DNA of 64,000 nucleotides from Hymenobacter sp. BT559. Lineage in GTDB: Bacteria; Bacteroidota; Bacteroidia; Cytophagales; Hymenobacteraceae. The stretch covers positions 1 to 64,000 of the forward strand of contig NZ_JAGETY010000005.1 of NCBI RefSeq assembly GCF_017571525.1, read 5' to 3'. The notes beneath the pieces were generated by a model. It was not told the origin of the DNA. It was given only the letters and a program-made list of their open reading frames with translations, and ran no database searches. Made by a program: the position numbers and the translations under genes. Position 1 is the stretch's first letter. Every line of letters starts with the position of its first letter. This document shows, piece after piece, positions 14,718-23,835 of the stretch.

Positions 14718-15524
14718 TTAAGCTTGCTCGGACTGGGTGCCTAGCTGGGGCTGCAGGCTGCTGTGCTGCGAGGCAGGTAGGGTAGGGCTAGCGGCCGATT
14801 GGGCCTTAGCCCCGGGCTCCATCGTCACGAGCGTGCCCAGGTTTTCGCCGGCTATGAGGCGCTCTAGGTTGCCCTCGGTATTCATGTCGAATACAATGAT
14901 GGGCAGGTTATTTTCCTTGCATAGCGTAAAAGCTGTCATATCCATCACATTTAGGCCCTTGCTGATAACCTCGTCGAAAGTGATTTCGGTGTAGCGGGTG
15001 GCGCTAGGGTCCTTCTCGGGGTCGGCAGTGTAAATGCCGTTGACGCGGGTGCCTTTCAGCACTACGTCGGCCTCAATCTCAATGGCGCGCAGCGAAGCAG
15101 CCGAGTCGGTAGTAAAATACGGCGAGCCGATACCAGCCCCGAAAATTACCACCCGGCCTTTTTCCAAGTGCCGTACCGCGCGGCGGCGGATGTAAGGCTC
15201 GCACACCCGCTGAATGGTAAGCCCCGAAAGCAGACGCGTGCTCACGTCAAGCTTTTCGAGGGCGCTTTGCAAAGCCATTGAGTTGATAACGGTGGCTAGC
15301 ATACCCATGTAGTCGCCCTGCACGCGGTCTAAGCCAAAATGCTCGGCCTGCACACCCCGGAAGATATTGCCGCCGCCAATCACCACCGCTACTTGCACCC
15401 CTGTGGCAGCAACCGCCTTGATTTCGGTGGCATACTGCATTAGGCGGTCGGCATCAATGCCATACTGCTGCTGGCCCATCAGCGCCTCGCCGCTGAGCTT
15501 TAGAAGAATTCGTTTGTAAGTCAC
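14718..15524 (-). CDS. pyrH: UMP kinase
   Basis: This hexameric enzyme phosphorylates UMP to UDP. The 268-residue protein begins with a GTG codon at 15524 and has KLSGEALMG near 8-16, [11 protein letters not shown] near 46-56 and the [12 protein letters not shown] segment near 128-139. The core ends near residue 235; about 30 further residues, rich in Ala, Ser, Gln and Pro (ending QSEQA), form a disordered tail not found in most UMP kinases. Neighbours are the biotin carrier gene upstream and frr downstream. Confidence 0.96.
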   Translation of the reverse strand: MTYKRILLKLSGEALMGQQQYGIDADRLMQYATEIKAVAATGVQVAVVIGGGNIFRGVQAEHFGLDRVQGDYMGMLATVINSMALQSALEKLDVSTRLLSGLTIQRVCEPYIRRRAVRHLEKGRVVIFGAGIGSPYFTTDSAASLRAIEIEADVVLKGTRVNGIYTADPEKDPSATRYTEITFDEVISKGLNVMDMTAFTLCKENNLPIIVFDMNTEGNLERLIAGENLGTLVTMEPGAKAQSAASPTLPASQHSSLQPQLGTQSEQA

Positions 15525-15563
15525 AAGCAGAAAAAATAGTAAATCGGGTGGGAGGGAAGCGAG

Positions 15564-16067
15564 CTAGGCGAATTGCACCAGCACTTGCCCCTTGGTTACG
15601 TTGGCGCGTAGCTCGACTTTGATGCTAGCCACGGTGCCGTCGGCAGGTGCCTTCAAAATATTTTCCATCTTCATGGCCTCCAGCACCAGCAGTGGGTCAC
15701 CCTTTTGCACTGCCTGGCCGGGCTGCACCCGCACGTCGATAATCAGGCCCGGCATGGGCGCTTTGAGCTCGTTCACTTTTTGAGCGGTGGCATCGCTCAG
15801 CCCTAGCCGGTCGAGCAGCTGGTCGAAGCGGTCTTTAGCCTGCAACTCGATGCGCTGGCCGTTGATTTTTAAAACGAAAACCTTGGTTGCATAGTCGGCG
15901 CTCACGAGCTCGGCGTTGTACGACTTGTCTTGGTACAACACGTGATAGCGGCCGCCGCCGAGCGGCGCAATATCCCACAAAAAGGGCTGGCCATTGACCG
16001 TAACAGAATCGGCAGTGCGAAAGTCTACCTCCCAGCTATGCGCCGGGCCAGTGCTAATGTGGAGCAT
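15564..16067 (-). CDS. Biotin carboxyl carrier protein-like (biotin/lipoyl attachment) protein
   Basis: This 167-residue protein has a C-terminal biotinyl domain with LVLEAMKMENILKAP; the Lys in AMKM (about residue 131) would carry biotin. The region PMPGLIIDVRVQPGQAVQKGD precedes it, as in the biotin subunits of acyl-CoA (acetyl/propionyl) carboxylases and decarboxylase pumps. The N-terminal half is a separate beta-rich domain. No carboxylase subunits are nearby; they should be elsewhere. It is followed 39 bp later by pyrH in the same direction. Confidence 0.88.
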   Translation of the reverse strand: MLHISTGPAHSWEVDFRTADSVTVNGQPFLWDIAPLGGGRYHVLYQDKSYNAELVSADYATKVFVLKINGQRIELQAKDRFDQLLDRLGLSDATAQKVNELKAPMPGLIIDVRVQPGQAVQKGDPLLVLEAMKMENILKAPADGTVASIKVELRANVTKGQVLVQFA

Positions 16068-16165
16068 AGGAAAGCGAGCCCTACTGGGCGAAATGGGGTT
16101 AAAGGTAAGCCAAATCTTAATTTCATGCGGAACTTGCTGGCCTTATCCCGGGTCTGCCTCTCGCA

Positions 16166-18727
16166 ATGAACTATTCGCTTTCTGTTACTTCTATTTTGGT
16201 TTTTCTGGCTGGCTTTTCAGCTTTTGGGCAGTCAAACGGCATCCACAATAAGGACACGCGCAAAAAAGCGCCTGAGGCGACGGCTTCCGCGCCAGTTGTT
16301 TCAAGCGGTATCACGGTGCCCTCCTGGCTGCCGGCGGCAGCTCCTTACCAGCCTAGCGCCACGCAGCTCACCGACGTTACCGACACCAAGCTCGATGTGC
16401 GATTCGACTATGCGCACCAATACGTACTTGGCACGGCAGTGCTCACGCTGCATTCGCACTTCTACCCGCAGTCGGTGGCCGTGCTTGACGCCAAGGGATT
16501 CACTATTAAGTCGGTGCAGCTGCTAGGGGGCAAGACGCTTACCTACAAGTATGATGGCCGCCAGCTTGCCGTTAATCTCGACCATGCCTATGCCCGCGAG
16601 CAGCCCTACCAGCTGCGCATCAGCTACGTAGCCAAGCCCAACGAACTGCCTGCTGGTGGCAGCGAAGCCATTACCTCGGCTAAGGGGCTTTATTTTATCA
16701 ACCCCCTTGGCAAGGAGCCTAACAAGCCCCGCCAAATCTGGACCCAGGGCGAGACGCAAAGCAGCTCGTGTTGGTTTCCGACTATCGACCATCCCAATCA
16801 GCGCATGACGCAGGAAATCACGCTGACGGTAGAAGACCAGTTCAAAACGCTTTCTAATGGCTTGCTTGTAAACTCAAAGAAGAATGCTGACGGCAGCCGC
16901 ACCGATACGTGGCGGCAGAGCCTAGCTGCCGCGCCTTACCTCACCATGCTCGCTGTAGGCGACTTTGCAGTTGTACCAGATACTTGGCACGGCAAAGCCG
17001 TCGATTATTACGTCGAGCCTAAGTATAAAGGCACTGCTAAAGCTGTATTTGGCCGCACGCCCGAGATGATGGAGTTTTTCTCCAAGAAGCTCGGGATTGA
17101 GTTTCCCTGGGAGAAGTACGCCCAGATAGCGGTGCGCGACTACGTAAGCGGCGCGATGGAAAACACTACCGCTACGGTGCATGGCGCTGCCATTCAGGTC
17201 ACTAGCCGCGAACTGCTCGATAACACGTACGAAACTTCGGAGTCAGTTATTGCCCACGAGCTGTTTCACCACTGGTTTGGCGACTATGTAACCTGCGAAA
17301 GCTGGAGCAACCTGCCGCTCAATGAAAGCTTCGCCAACTACTCGCAGTACCTCTGGGCCGAGCACAAGTACGGCGCCGATGCAGCTGCCCTAGTGCAGCA
17401 GCAAGACCTGGCGCACTATATAGAAGAGGCAGAATCAAAGCGCGAGCCGCTTATTCGCTACCATTATGTCAATCGCGAGGACATGTTCGACCGGCACTCC
17501 TATGAGAAAGGTGGGCGGGTGCTTCATATGCTGCGCAAATACATCGGCGACGATGCATTCTTCACCGCCCTGAATCGCTACCTCGCCCGCAATAAGTTCA
17601 GTTCGGTTGAAATCAGTAAGCTGCGCACGGCCTTCGAGGAAACAACCGGAGAGGATTTGCAGTGGTTCTTCGACCAATGGTTTATGCAGCGGGGCCATCC
17701 AGAGCTGAAGATATCCCATGCGTATGCCAACGGTCAAGTGCGGCTACACGTGCAGCAAACCCAGGATACGGTGTTTCAGCCAGTGTTCCGCTTGCCCGTC
17801 ACGGTTACTGTTTGGCAAAAGGAAAAGCCTACCGAGCACCGCATTACCATTACGAAAGCCGACCAGACCTTTTCGTTCTCTGCCAACGACAAACCAACGA
17901 TGGTGAAGTTCGATAGCGAAAGCCAGCTGCTAGCCCAACTCGACGAAGAGCGCAGTATGGAAGAGCTAGTTTTCCAATTCTATCACGCCCAGAACTACCT
18001 GCAGAAGTACGAGGCAATGGAGTTGCTGCAAAATAAAACCTCCGACTTCGCCGTGAGTGGCTTGATGCGTAATGCCCTGTCGGATAATTTCTTCGCTGTG
18101 CGCCGTGCCGCGCTCGACCATCTGCGTGGCTACCGGGGGCCTAGCGCCAACGCCGTGCGCAATGAAATCCAGCGTTTAGCTACTACCGACCCTAGCAGTG
18201 CCGTGCGGGCTCAGGCCCTGATAACGCTAGCTTCATTCCCCAACGAAAACTACGCGGCTACCTATCAGGCTGCATTGCGCGACAGCTCGTATCTGGTAGA
18301 AAGTGCAGCCATTGATGCCTTGGCCAAAATACCTACCGTCAACGCCCGCACCCAGCTGGCCGCGCTGGAAAACACCCCTAACTCGGGGTTGCTTGTAGCC
18401 ATCGCTAACTACTATGCCCAGCGTGGCGGCATGGAGCAATATGGCTGGTTCCTGCGGCGCCTACCCGACCTCACCGACGTTGACCTCTATACCTACCTCC
18501 AGGCACTTGGCACGTTCATGGTACAAATGCCCGTCATCGAGCGCGAAAAAGGCGTGCATACGCTTGAAGTCTTGGCGCGCACTCACCCGCAGTACGTCGT
18601 GCGGCTAGGGGCCTATCGGGGCCTAATGGCTCTGGTACCTAGCCAGCCCGACCTAAAAAGTGTACTGATGGATATAAAAACCAAAGAAACGGATGAGCGC
18701 CTCAAAGCCTATTATAACCTTATGTAA
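16166..18727 (+). CDS. M1 family zinc aminopeptidase, exported
   Basis: An 853-residue protein with a signal peptide (about 1-22, cut near FGQS). The M1 exopeptidase motif GAMEN (about 330) and the zinc site HELFHH at 364-369 with the third ligand E387 (NESFAN) are intact, so an active leucyl/alanyl aminopeptidase is expected. The C-terminal third (about 600-850) has repeated helical pairs such as AVRRAALDHL and AVRAQALITL, typical of HEAT-like repeats, rather than the ERAP domain. It is probably periplasmic and releases amino acids from peptides. It is transcribed divergently from the biotin carrier gene. Confidence 0.94.
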   Translation: MNYSLSVTSILVFLAGFSAFGQSNGIHNKDTRKKAPEATASAPVVSSGITVPSWLPAAAPYQPSATQLTDVTDTKLDVRFDYAHQYVLGTAVLTLHSHFYPQSVAVLDAKGFTIKSVQLLGGKTLTYKYDGRQLAVNLDHAYAREQPYQLRISYVAKPNELPAGGSEAITSAKGLYFINPLGKEPNKPRQIWTQGETQSSSCWFPTIDHPNQRMTQEITLTVEDQFKTLSNGLLVNSKKNADGSRTDTWRQSLAAAPYLTMLAVGDFAVVPDTWHGKAVDYYVEPKYKGTAKAVFGRTPEMMEFFSKKLGIEFPWEKYAQIAVRDYVSGAMENTTATVHGAAIQVTSRELLDNTYETSESVIAHELFHHWFGDYVTCESWSNLPLNESFANYSQYLWAEHKYGADAAALVQQQDLAHYIEEAESKREPLIRYHYVNREDMFDRHSYEKGGRVLHMLRKYIGDDAFFTALNRYLARNKFSSVEISKLRTAFEETTGEDLQWFFDQWFMQRGHPELKISHAYANGQVRLHVQQTQDTVFQPVFRLPVTVTVWQKEKPTEHRITITKADQTFSFSANDKPTMVKFDSESQLLAQLDEERSMEELVFQFYHAQNYLQKYEAMELLQNKTSDFAVSGLMRNALSDNFFAVRRAALDHLRGYRGPSANAVRNEIQRLATTDPSSAVRAQALITLASFPNENYAATYQAALRDSSYLVESAAIDALAKIPTVNARTQLAALENTPNSGLLVAIANYYAQRGGMEQYGWFLRRLPDLTDVDLYTYLQALGTFMVQMPVIEREKGVHTLEVLARTHPQYVVRLGAYRGLMALVPSQPDLKSVLMDIKTKETDERLKAYYNLM

Positions 18728-18828
18728 ATCAATTAAAAGGCTTTTTATAGAAGCAGGCGTACGTGGCGTAATGCTCTAGGTCAACAAAAAAGAAGAGCTG
18801 ACGGCACCACTTTTTTCTTTGCTACCTC

Positions 18829-18858
18829 TTGCATCTTCCCAAAAAACCTGTACTTTTG
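18829..18858 (+). promoter_or_regulatory. Promoter for the tRNA-Tyr/Gly/Thr cluster
   Basis: TTG at 18829-18831 (-33 element), a 19-bp spacer, then TACTTTTG at 18851-18858 (-7 element). Both elements match the Bacteroidota promoter, and the first tRNA starts 40 bp downstream. Confidence 0.8.
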
Positions 18859-18897
18859 CGTCTCAATTCCAGCAAACGGCCGGAAGTGACCATAAAT

Positions 18898-18977
18898 GGG
18901 GGTATCGCATAGCGGCAATTGCGGGTGACTGTAACTCACCTCCTTCGGGTTCATAGGTTCGAGTCCTGTTACCCCCA
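18898..18977 (+). tRNA. tRNA-Tyr (GTA)
   Basis: A class II cloverleaf: acceptor GGGGGTA pairs with TACCCCC (18970-18976), anticodon stem GGTGA/TCACC with loop CTGTAAC (anticodon GTA), a long variable arm containing CTCCTTCGGGT, and T-loop TTCGAGT. The discriminator base is A at 18977, and CCA is not encoded. Confidence 0.96.
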
Positions 18978-18998
18978 CATTTATTTTTGAGGCCATCT

Positions 18999-19071
18999 GC
19001 GGGAGTAGCTCAGTTGGTAGAGCGGCAGCCTTCCAAGCTGCAGGTCGCGGGTTCGAACCTCGTCTCCCGCT
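18999..19071 (+). tRNA. tRNA-Gly (TCC)
   Basis: Acceptor GCGGGAG pairs with CTCCCGC. Anticodon stem GCAGC/GCTGC carries loop CTTCCAA (anticodon TCC). T-loop TTCGAAC. The discriminator is T and CCA is not encoded. Confidence 0.97.
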
Positions 19072-19088
19072 CAGAGATTTTAGAATAA

Positions 19089-19160
<72 letters not shown>

Positions 19161-19179
19161 CAGCAAATACGGAACTACC

Positions 19180-19187
19180 TATCTTTG
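19180..19187 (+). promoter_or_regulatory. -7 element TATCTTTG for tuf
   Basis: A full match to TAnnTTTG between tRNA-Thr and tuf, 148 nt upstream of the tuf ATG. A clear TTG at -33 was not found. It would leave a leader of about 140 nt. Confidence 0.5.
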
Positions 19188-19335
19188 CGATGGGTTAGAG
19201 CCGGGTCAGCAAAGCAAAAGCGATACGCAGCACTCAAGCCTGAATTGGCCCAAGCTGGGTTTCGCTTTTCTTGTAATAGGCCTATTCTAGTTGCTTTCAA
19301 GTTTTTAATTCCCTCTTTTTTCTCAACTCTTTACA

Positions 19336-20523
19336 ATGGCTAAAGAAAATTTCGACCGGTCGAAGCCGCACGTAAACATCGGCACCATCGGTCACGTTGA
19401 CCACGGCAAGACGACCCTGACCGCAGCTATCACCACGGTGCTGGCTAACCAGGGTCTGGCTGAAAAGCGCGACTTCTCCTCGATTGACAATGCGCCCGAG
19501 GAAAAAGAGCGTGGTATCACCATCAACACCGCCCACGTAGAATACGCTACCGCCAACCGTCACTATGCTCACGTTGACTGCCCCGGTCACGCTGACTATG
19601 TGAAGAACATGGTAACGGGTGCTGCTCAGATGGACGGCGCTATCCTCGTAGTAGCTGCTACCGACGGCCCGATGCCCCAGACCCGTGAGCACATCCTGCT
19701 CGCTCGTCAGGTAGGTGTTCCCCAGCTGGTTGTGTTCATGAACAAAGTGGACATGGTGGATGACCCCGAGCTGCTCGAGCTCGTGGAAATGGAAATCCGC
19801 GAACTCCTCTCGTTCTACAACTTCGATGGCGACAACATTCCGGTTATCCAGGGCTCGGCTCTGGGCGGCCTGAACGGCGATGCCAACTGGGTTCCCAAAA
19901 TCAACGAGCTGATGGACGCGGTTGACTCGTTCATTCCGATTCCCGCTCGTCTGACCGACCTGCCCTTCCTGATGCCGGTAGAAGACGTGTTCTCGATTAC
20001 TGGCCGTGGCACTGTTGCTACCGGTCGTATCGAGCGCGGTATCATCAACTCGGGTGAGCAAGTTGACATCCTCGGCATGGGTGCCGAAGGCCTGAAGTCG
20101 ACGGTAACGGGTGTGGAAATGTTCCGCAAAATCTTGGACCGTGGCGAGGCTGGTGACAACGTAGGTCTGCTGCTCCGTGGTATTGAAAAAGAAGCCATCC
20201 GTCGTGGCATGGTTATCTGCAAGCCCGGTTCGGTTAAGCCCCACCAGAAGTTCAAAGCTGAGGTGTACGTGCTCTCGAAAGAGGAAGGCGGCCGCCACAC
20301 TCCGTTCTTCAACAACTACCGTCCGCAGTTCTACCTGCGTACCACCGACGTTACTGGCATCATCACCCTCCCCGAGGGCGTTGAAATGGTAATGCCCGGC
20401 GACAACATCACCATCACGGTTGAGCTCATCAACAAGGTGGCAATGGAGAAAGGCCTCCGTTTCGCTATCCGTGAGGGTGGCCGTACGGTAGGTGCCGGTC
20501 AGGTAACCGAAATCCTCGACTAA
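19336..20523 (+). CDS. tuf: Elongation factor Tu
   Basis: This GTPase delivers aminoacyl-tRNA to the ribosome. The 395-residue protein has the P-loop [10 protein letters not shown] at 19-28, the switch [11 protein letters not shown] near 81-89, and NKVDMVDD for guanine recognition near 136-143. Codon use is strongly biased, as expected for a highly expressed gene, and CTAG is nearly absent in it compared with neighbours. A hairpin and a separate T-rich terminator follow before the tRNA-Trp promoter. Confidence 0.99.
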   Translation: MAKENFDRSKPHVNIGTIGHVDHGKTTLTAAITTVLANQGLAEKRDFSSIDNAPEEKERGITINTAHVEYATANRHYAHVDCPGHADYVKNMVTGAAQMDGAILVVAATDGPMPQTREHILLARQVGVPQLVVFMNKVDMVDDPELLELVEMEIRELLSFYNFDGDNIPVIQGSALGGLNGDANWVPKINELMDAVDSFIPIPARLTDLPFLMPVEDVFSITGRGTVATGRIERGIINSGEQVDILGMGAEGLKSTVTGVEMFRKILDRGEAGDNVGLLLRGIEKEAIRRGMVICKPGSVKPHQKFKAEVYVLSKEEGGRHTPFFNNYRPQFYLRTTDVTGIITLPEGVEMVMPGDNITITVELINKVAMEKGLRFAIREGGRTVGAGQVTEILD

Positions 20524-20551
20524 TTTTAGCCTACGGGCTAAAAATTAAGAC

Positions 20552-20588
20552 AATCCGCCTCCGATTTTTCGGGGGCGGATTTGTTTTG
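20552..20588 (+). terminator. Terminator after tuf
   Basis: AATCCGCC (20552-20559) pairs with GGCGGATT (20574-20581), with a further CCGA/TCGG inside, then T-rich TTTGTTTTGTTT. A smaller hairpin, TTTAGCC/GGCTAAA, lies just upstream near 20525-20541. Confidence 0.85.
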
Positions 20589-20610
20589 TTTAAAATGTTT
20601 TGTACCTTTG
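20581..20610 (+). promoter_or_regulatory. Promoter for tRNA-Trp and the secE-nusG-ribosomal protein operon
   Basis: TTG at 20581-20583, a 19-bp spacer and TACCTTTG at 20603-20610. It matches both Bacteroidota elements and sits 40 bp upstream of tRNA-Trp; it overlaps the tail of the tuf terminator. Confidence 0.78.
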
Positions 20611-20649
20611 CACTCCCATTGGCAAATAGTGCTAGCGGGTTTGTTATCT

Positions 20650-20720
20650 ACGAGTGTAGTTCAAGGGTAGAATAGAGGTCTCCAAAACCTTTGATGGGAG
20701 TTCGAATCTCTCCACTCGTG
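20650..20720 (+). tRNA. tRNA-Trp (CCA)
   Basis: Acceptor ACGAGTG pairs with CACTCGT. Anticodon stem GAGGT/ACCTT carries loop CTCCAAA (anticodon CCA). T-loop TTCGAAT. The discriminator is G at 20720, and CCA follows at 20721-20723, so here the 3' end may be encoded. It is the standard tRNA between tuf and secE in Bacteroidota. Confidence 0.97.
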
Positions 20721-20776
20721 CCACCCGGGGCCGCCACTGGCGGCTCTTTTTACGCCCTCACCGGCTTGATTGCGAC

Positions 20777-20974
20777 ATGGCTAAGCTGAACAACTATTTC
20801 CGCGATACCATCGAGGAAATGCGTTACAACGTAACGTGGCCCTCGACCACCGAGCTGCAAAAAAGCGCTGGGCTGGTGCTACTCGGTTCTCTTATATTCG
20901 CCGCCGTAGTAGGCCTGATGGATGTGAGCTTCAACTCCGTCCTTAATGCTTTCTACCAATCTTTCGCCCGCTAG
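20777..20974 (+). CDS. secE: Preprotein translocase subunit SecE
   Basis: This 65-residue protein has a cytosolic amphipathic helix (YFRDTIEEMRYNVTWPSTTEL) followed by one membrane segment (GLVLLGSLIFAAVVGLMDV). The WP in VTWPS is the conserved SecE feature. It is the small form typical of most bacteria and a core part of SecYEG. It begins 57 bp after tRNA-Trp and is followed 13 bp later by nusG. Confidence 0.95.
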   Translation: MAKLNNYFRDTIEEMRYNVTWPSTTELQKSAGLVLLGSLIFAAVVGLMDVSFNSVLNAFYQSFAR

Positions 20975-20986
20975 GTCTTATACACA

Positions 20987-21544
20987 ATGGGTGAATTGAA
21001 ATGGTACGTGGTACGCTCCGTAAGCGGCCAGGAGAAGAAAGCCAAGACGTATATGGAAACCGAGATTGGTCGGCACAATCTGCAGGAGCTTCTTCCGCAG
21101 GTGTTGATTCCGATTGAGAAGGTTTTCGAGATGCGCAACGGCAAGAAGCGCGTTCGTGAGCGTAACCTATATCCGGGCTACATCATCATCCACTCGGATT
21201 TGACTCACGGCGAGGTGCAGAATATCATCACTTCGACGCCAGGTGTCATTGGTTTCTTGGGCGATAAAGAAACCAAAACTGCTAATGCCAAGCCAGTACC
21301 CCTTTCACTAAATGAGGTGAATCGCTTGCTAGGGGTAGTTGATGAGGCTGAAGAGAAATCGGCCGAAATTGAAACTCCTTTCACAGTGGGCGAATTGGTA
21401 AAGGTTATCGATGGGCCATTCAATGGCTTTAGCGGCAATGTCAACGAAGTATTCGAAGAGCGCAAGAAGCTTAACGTTATCGTAAAGATTTTCGGCCGTG
21501 CTCAACCAGTAGAGTTGAGTTACACGCAGGTAGAAAAAGAATAG
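20987..21544 (+). CDS. nusG: Transcription termination/antitermination protein NusG
   Basis: A 185-residue protein with the NGN domain (KWYVVRSVSGQEKKAKTYME, about 4-23, seen as WYVVRSVSGQEKK) and a C-terminal KOW domain (GELVKVIDGPFNGFSGNVNEV, about 128-148, seen as VIDGPFNGFSG). It binds RNA polymerase and couples it to the ribosome or Rho. Its position between secE and rplK is the conserved bacterial order. Confidence 0.98.
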   Translation: MGELKWYVVRSVSGQEKKAKTYMETEIGRHNLQELLPQVLIPIEKVFEMRNGKKRVRERNLYPGYIIIHSDLTHGEVQNIITSTPGVIGFLGDKETKTANAKPVPLSLNEVNRLLGVVDEAEEKSAEIETPFTVGELVKVIDGPFNGFSGNVNEVFEERKKLNVIVKIFGRAQPVELSYTQVEKE

Positions 21545-21559
21545 GTACTTACTATACGT

Positions 21560-21585
21560 CGCCTGATATCCACTCCGGTCAGGCG
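21560..21585 (+). other. Hairpin in the nusG-rplK gap (possible L1 autoregulation site)
   Basis: CGCCTGA (21560-21566) pairs with TCAGGCG (21579-21585) around a 12-nt loop. It lies in the 117-nt leader of rplK-rplA, where L1 feeds back on translation in other bacteria. No close L1 box match was shown. Confidence 0.4.
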
Positions 21586-21661
21586 GGGCTTCCACCAGGA
21601 GTTTACTTTAAACTGAGGCTAGCGCGAGTTACGTCACGACAGCCACAGCTTTACAAACCAA

Positions 21662-22105
21662 ATGGCCAAAGAAATTAGAGGTTACCTGAAACTTCAGGTA
21701 AAGGGAGGTGCCGCAAACCCCGCGCCGCCGATTGGACCTGCGCTTGGTAGTAAAGGCTTGAATATCATGGAGTTTTGCAAGCAGTTCAATGCTCGCACCC
21801 AGGATAAAGCCGGCCAAATCTGCCCCGTCCTAATTACGATGTACACCGATAAGTCTTTTGACTTTGTCATTAAGACTCCTCCGGTACCGGTTCTCCTTAT
21901 GGATGCCGCCAAGTTGCAGAACGGTTCGAAAGAGCCTAACCGTAACAAAGTTGGCTCGGTAACTTGGGACCAGGTTCGTACTATCGCCGAAACCAAAATG
22001 CCCGACCTGAACGCTTTCAAAGTGGAGTCGGCCATGAAGCAAGTAGCCGGTACGGCTCGCAGCATGGGTATCACCGTGAAGGGCGACTCGCCTTTTGCTG
22101 AATAA
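21662..22105 (+). CDS. rplK: 50S ribosomal protein L11
   Basis: This 147-residue protein binds the GTPase-associated centre of 23S rRNA. Signatures are the [30 protein letters not shown] region (seen as [11 protein letters not shown]) and the C-terminal [18 protein letters not shown] helix. The ribosomal protein block rplK-rplA-rplJ-rplL starts here with short gaps. Confidence 0.98.
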   Translation: MAKEIRGYLKLQVKGGAANPAPPIGPALGSKGLNIMEFCKQFNARTQDKAGQICPVLITMYTDKSFDFVIKTPPVPVLLMDAAKLQNGSKEPNRNKVGSVTWDQVRTIAETKMPDLNAFKVESAMKQVAGTARSMGITVKGDSPFAE

Positions 22106-22125
22106 CTAACCGGAGGACATACACA

Positions 22126-22824
22126 ATGGCAGCAATCAGCAAAAAGCGCAAGGAAGCCCTTGCCAAGCATGACCTGACGCAGGTACGCAGCCTGCTCGAA
22201 GCCGCGCAAGTGGTGAAGGACATCACGTTTACCAAGTTCGACGCCTCGGTTGATATCGACGTTCGCTTAGGCGTGGACCCCCGCAAAGCCGACCAGATGG
22301 TACGCGGCGTAGCCACCCTGCCCCACGGCACTGGCAAAACCGTTCGCGTGCTAGCCCTCGTGCCCGCCGACAAAGAAGCCGAAGCTACCGCAGCTGGTGC
22401 TGACTTCGTTGGTTTGGACGACTATATCGCCAAAATCGAGAAAGGCTGGACCGATATCGACGTGATTATCACCATGCCTTCGGTAATGGCGAAAGTTGGT
22501 CGCCTCGGTCGCGTACTTGGTCCCCGTGGCCTGATGCCGAACCCGAAGTCGGGCACAGTAACGACCGATGTAGCTAAGGCAGTACAGGAAGTGAAAGCTG
22601 GTAAAATCGACTTCAAAGTTGACAAAACCGGCATCATTCACTGTTCGGTAGGTAAAGTTTCTTTTGACCCGACCAAGCTGGCTGAGAACGCGCTGGAAGT
22701 AATCCAGACGCTCGGTCGCCTGAAGCCGTCTTCGTCGAAAGGGACATACATCCGCAGCATCACGCTCAGCAGCACCATGTCGCCCGGCGTTCCGGTTGAC
22801 AGCACGGTTTCTTCCGCACAATAA
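22126..22824 (+). CDS. rplA: 50S ribosomal protein L1
   Basis: A 232-residue protein of the L1 stalk, the usual length. Recognised by [25 protein letters not shown] near 37-60 (seen as [15 protein letters not shown]) and [18 protein letters not shown] near 127-144. A strong Shine-Dalgarno-like GGAGG lies 10 nt before the ATG. In many bacteria L1 represses its own operon. Confidence 0.98.
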   Translation: MAAISKKRKEALAKHDLTQVRSLLEAAQVVKDITFTKFDASVDIDVRLGVDPRKADQMVRGVATLPHGTGKTVRVLALVPADKEAEATAAGADFVGLDDYIAKIEKGWTDIDVIITMPSVMAKVGRLGRVLGPRGLMPNPKSGTVTTDVAKAVQEVKAGKIDFKVDKTGIIHCSVGKVSFDPTKLAENALEVIQTLGRLKPSSSKGTYIRSITLSSTMSPGVPVDSTVSSAQ

Positions 22825-22839
22825 TTAAACCAACCAGCC

Positions 22840-23394
22840 ATGAATCGGGAAGAAAAACAAGCCCTCGTGGATGAGTTGAGCGAGAAGTTTCAGTCGCACA
22901 ACGCATTCTATATCGCCGATGCCTCAGGCATGTCGGTAGCGAAAATCAATGACTTCCGTCGCCTCTGCTTCAACCGCGGGATGGAATTCAAGGTGTATAA
23001 AAACTCGTTCATCCGCAAAGCCCTCGATACCCTCGGCGGCGACACCAGCGAGATGGACGCGGCGCTGAAAGGCCAGTCGGGTGTACTGTTCTCGAAAGAG
23101 AGTGGCAACGCGCCGGCCAAGCTGCTGAAGGACTTCTATAAGGCCCAGGCTTACCCCCGCGGCGTAGAGCCTAAGCCCGCGCTGAAGGGTGCCTTCATCG
23201 ACGCTAGCATCTTCATCGGTGCTAACCAGCTCGAAGGCCTCACCACCATCAAAGGCAAGCAGGAACTGCTCGGTGAACTCATCGGCCTGCTGCAATCGCC
23301 CGCCAAAAACGTTATCTCTGCTCTGTCGAGCGGCGGCAACAAGCTGGCTGGTATCCTCAAAACGCTTTCCGAAAAAGAAGAAGCTGCTGGCTAA
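22840..23394 (+). CDS. rplJ: 50S ribosomal protein L10
   Basis: A 184-residue protein that anchors L7/L12 dimers to the ribosome. It has the L10 start MNREEKQALVDELSEKFQ (seen as EEKQALVDEL) and FKVYKNSFIRKAL near 48-60. It lies 15 bp after rplA and 60 bp before rplL. Confidence 0.97.
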   Translation: MNREEKQALVDELSEKFQSHNAFYIADASGMSVAKINDFRRLCFNRGMEFKVYKNSFIRKALDTLGGDTSEMDAALKGQSGVLFSKESGNAPAKLLKDFYKAQAYPRGVEPKPALKGAFIDASIFIGANQLEGLTTIKGKQELLGELIGLLQSPAKNVISALSSGGNKLAGILKTLSEKEEAAG

Positions 23395-23410
23395 CCGCTG
23401 CTCACCTTTT

Positions 23411-23431
23411 TCAACTTTCAACTTTCAATTT
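23411..23431. repeat. Three tandem heptamers before rplL
   Basis: TCAACTT, TCAACTT and TCAATTT follow each other at 23411-23431 in the short leader between rplJ and rplL. It is a low-complexity A/T-rich spacer, perhaps for translation initiation of the highly expressed rplL. Confidence 0.6.
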
Positions 23432-23454
23432 ACAACCCCCTAATACCTACCGAA

Positions 23455-23835
23455 ATGGCCGATTTGAAAGCCTTCGCTGAGCAGCTTGTTAGCCTCACCG
23501 TTAAAGAAGTAAACGAACTCGCAGGCATCCTGAAGGATGAGTATGGCATTGAGCCGGCTGCTGCTGCTCCCGTAATGGTAGCTGGTGGCGGTGGCGCTGC
23601 TGCTGCTGAGGCTCCTGAAGAGAAGACCTCGTTCGACGTAATCCTGAAAGCTGCTGGTGGCCAGAAGCTGGCAGTAGTTAAGCTGGTGAAAGACCTGACT
23701 GGCCTGGGCCTGAAAGAGGCTAAGGAACTGGTTGACGGTGCTCCCAAGCCCCTGAAAGAAGGCGTAACCAAAGATGAGGCCGAAGGCCTGAAGAAGCAGC
23801 TCGAAGAAGCTGGCGCCGAAGTAGAAGTTAAGTAG
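23455..23835 (+). CDS. rplL: 50S ribosomal protein L7/L12
   Basis: A 126-residue stalk protein with an N-terminal dimerisation helix ([18 protein letters not shown], seen as [12 protein letters not shown]), an Ala/Gly-rich hinge around 35-55, and the C-terminal domain with [21 protein letters not shown] (seen as [14 protein letters not shown]) near 82-100, which binds elongation factors. Ala/Gly hinge codons are typical. A 381-bp structured gap separates it from rpoB. Confidence 0.98.
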   Translation: MADLKAFAEQLVSLTVKEVNELAGILKDEYGIEPAAAAPVMVAGGGGAAAAEAPEEKTSFDVILKAAGGQKLAVVKLVKDLTGLGLKEAKELVDGAPKPLKEGVTKDEAEGLKKQLEEAGAEVEVK

